DNA of 5,133 bases from positions 1 to 5,133 of the forward strand of contig JAEWDX010000174.1 of the NCBI GenBank assembly GCA_023389895.1, read 5' to 3'. Shown here one piece after another: positions 5,084 through 5,133 of the stretch; the first letter of the stretch is position 1, and the number at the start of each line of letters is the position of its first letter. The notes beneath the pieces are model-generated. The model ran no database searches, was not told where the DNA came from, and saw nothing but the letters and a program-made list of their open reading frames with translations. The DNA is from Bacillota bacterium. GTDB lineage: Bacteria; Bacillota; Bacilli; Bacillales; Cytobacillaceae. The position numbers and the translations under genes were made by a program.

Positions 5084-5133
5084 CTAATTTTTTTAAATAA
5101 GAATATTCTTCTTTTTAACGCTCTGCTAAAACA

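Noticed and set aside
5099..5110. 12-bp palindrome AAGAATATTCTT upstream of mhqR
   Set aside because: It is short, AT-rich, outside the promoter boxes and has no second copy in the window; chance is likely.

Overview
The window is AT-rich Firmicute DNA, most likely from a Bacillaceae genome (Bacillus, Peribacillus, Cytobacillus or similar). The Shine-Dalgarno sequences are purine-rich (AAAGGAG, GGAGGA), and the main genes closely match the B. subtilis MhqR regulon of quinone and thiol-stress detoxification. Every gene I can support is on the minus strand, so the natural reading order runs from 5133 down to 1.

Right and centre (about 5133 to 1290): a compact quinone-detoxification locus. It opens with a MarR-type repressor (mhqR) whose promoter carries a perfect inverted repeat of the MhqR-operator type. 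A second promoter with a degenerate copy of that operator drives a tightly packed series: nitroreductase (mhqN), ring-cleaving VOC dioxygenase (mhqO), FMN-binding flavin reductase-family protein, a wrecked second VOC dioxygenase (probably the former mhqE), and the esterase mhqD. In B. subtilis the equivalent genes sit in several separate operons (mhqR, mhqNOP, mhqED, mhqA); here they form one locus. The expected logic is that quinones or hydroquinones relieve MhqR repression. Quinones are then reduced by the flavoenzyme(s), hydroquinones are ring-cleaved by MhqO, and MhqD hydrolyses ester-like or conjugated products. The second dioxygenase has lost most of its length through two internal deletions, including catalytic residues, yet its last codons still carry the ribosome binding site of mhqD and overlap its start by one base.

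Middle-left (about 1290 to 1120): a 37-codon open stretch with no start that resembles the C-terminal part of a siderophore-type ABC substrate-binding protein, followed by a hairpin that looks like its terminator. This is probably debris of an older gene.

Left (about 1120 to 1): what looks like the edge of a mobile element. A 44-codon ORF has an excellent ribosome binding site but may be an internally deleted member of a longer family. It is followed by a 66-residue protein of unknown function and then the N-terminal 162 residues of a large serine recombinase, cut by the window edge.

I found no tRNA, rRNA, CRISPR array or complete insertion sequence. The window mostly holds a recognisable system in an unusual arrangement; I see no clear evidence for an entirely new one.
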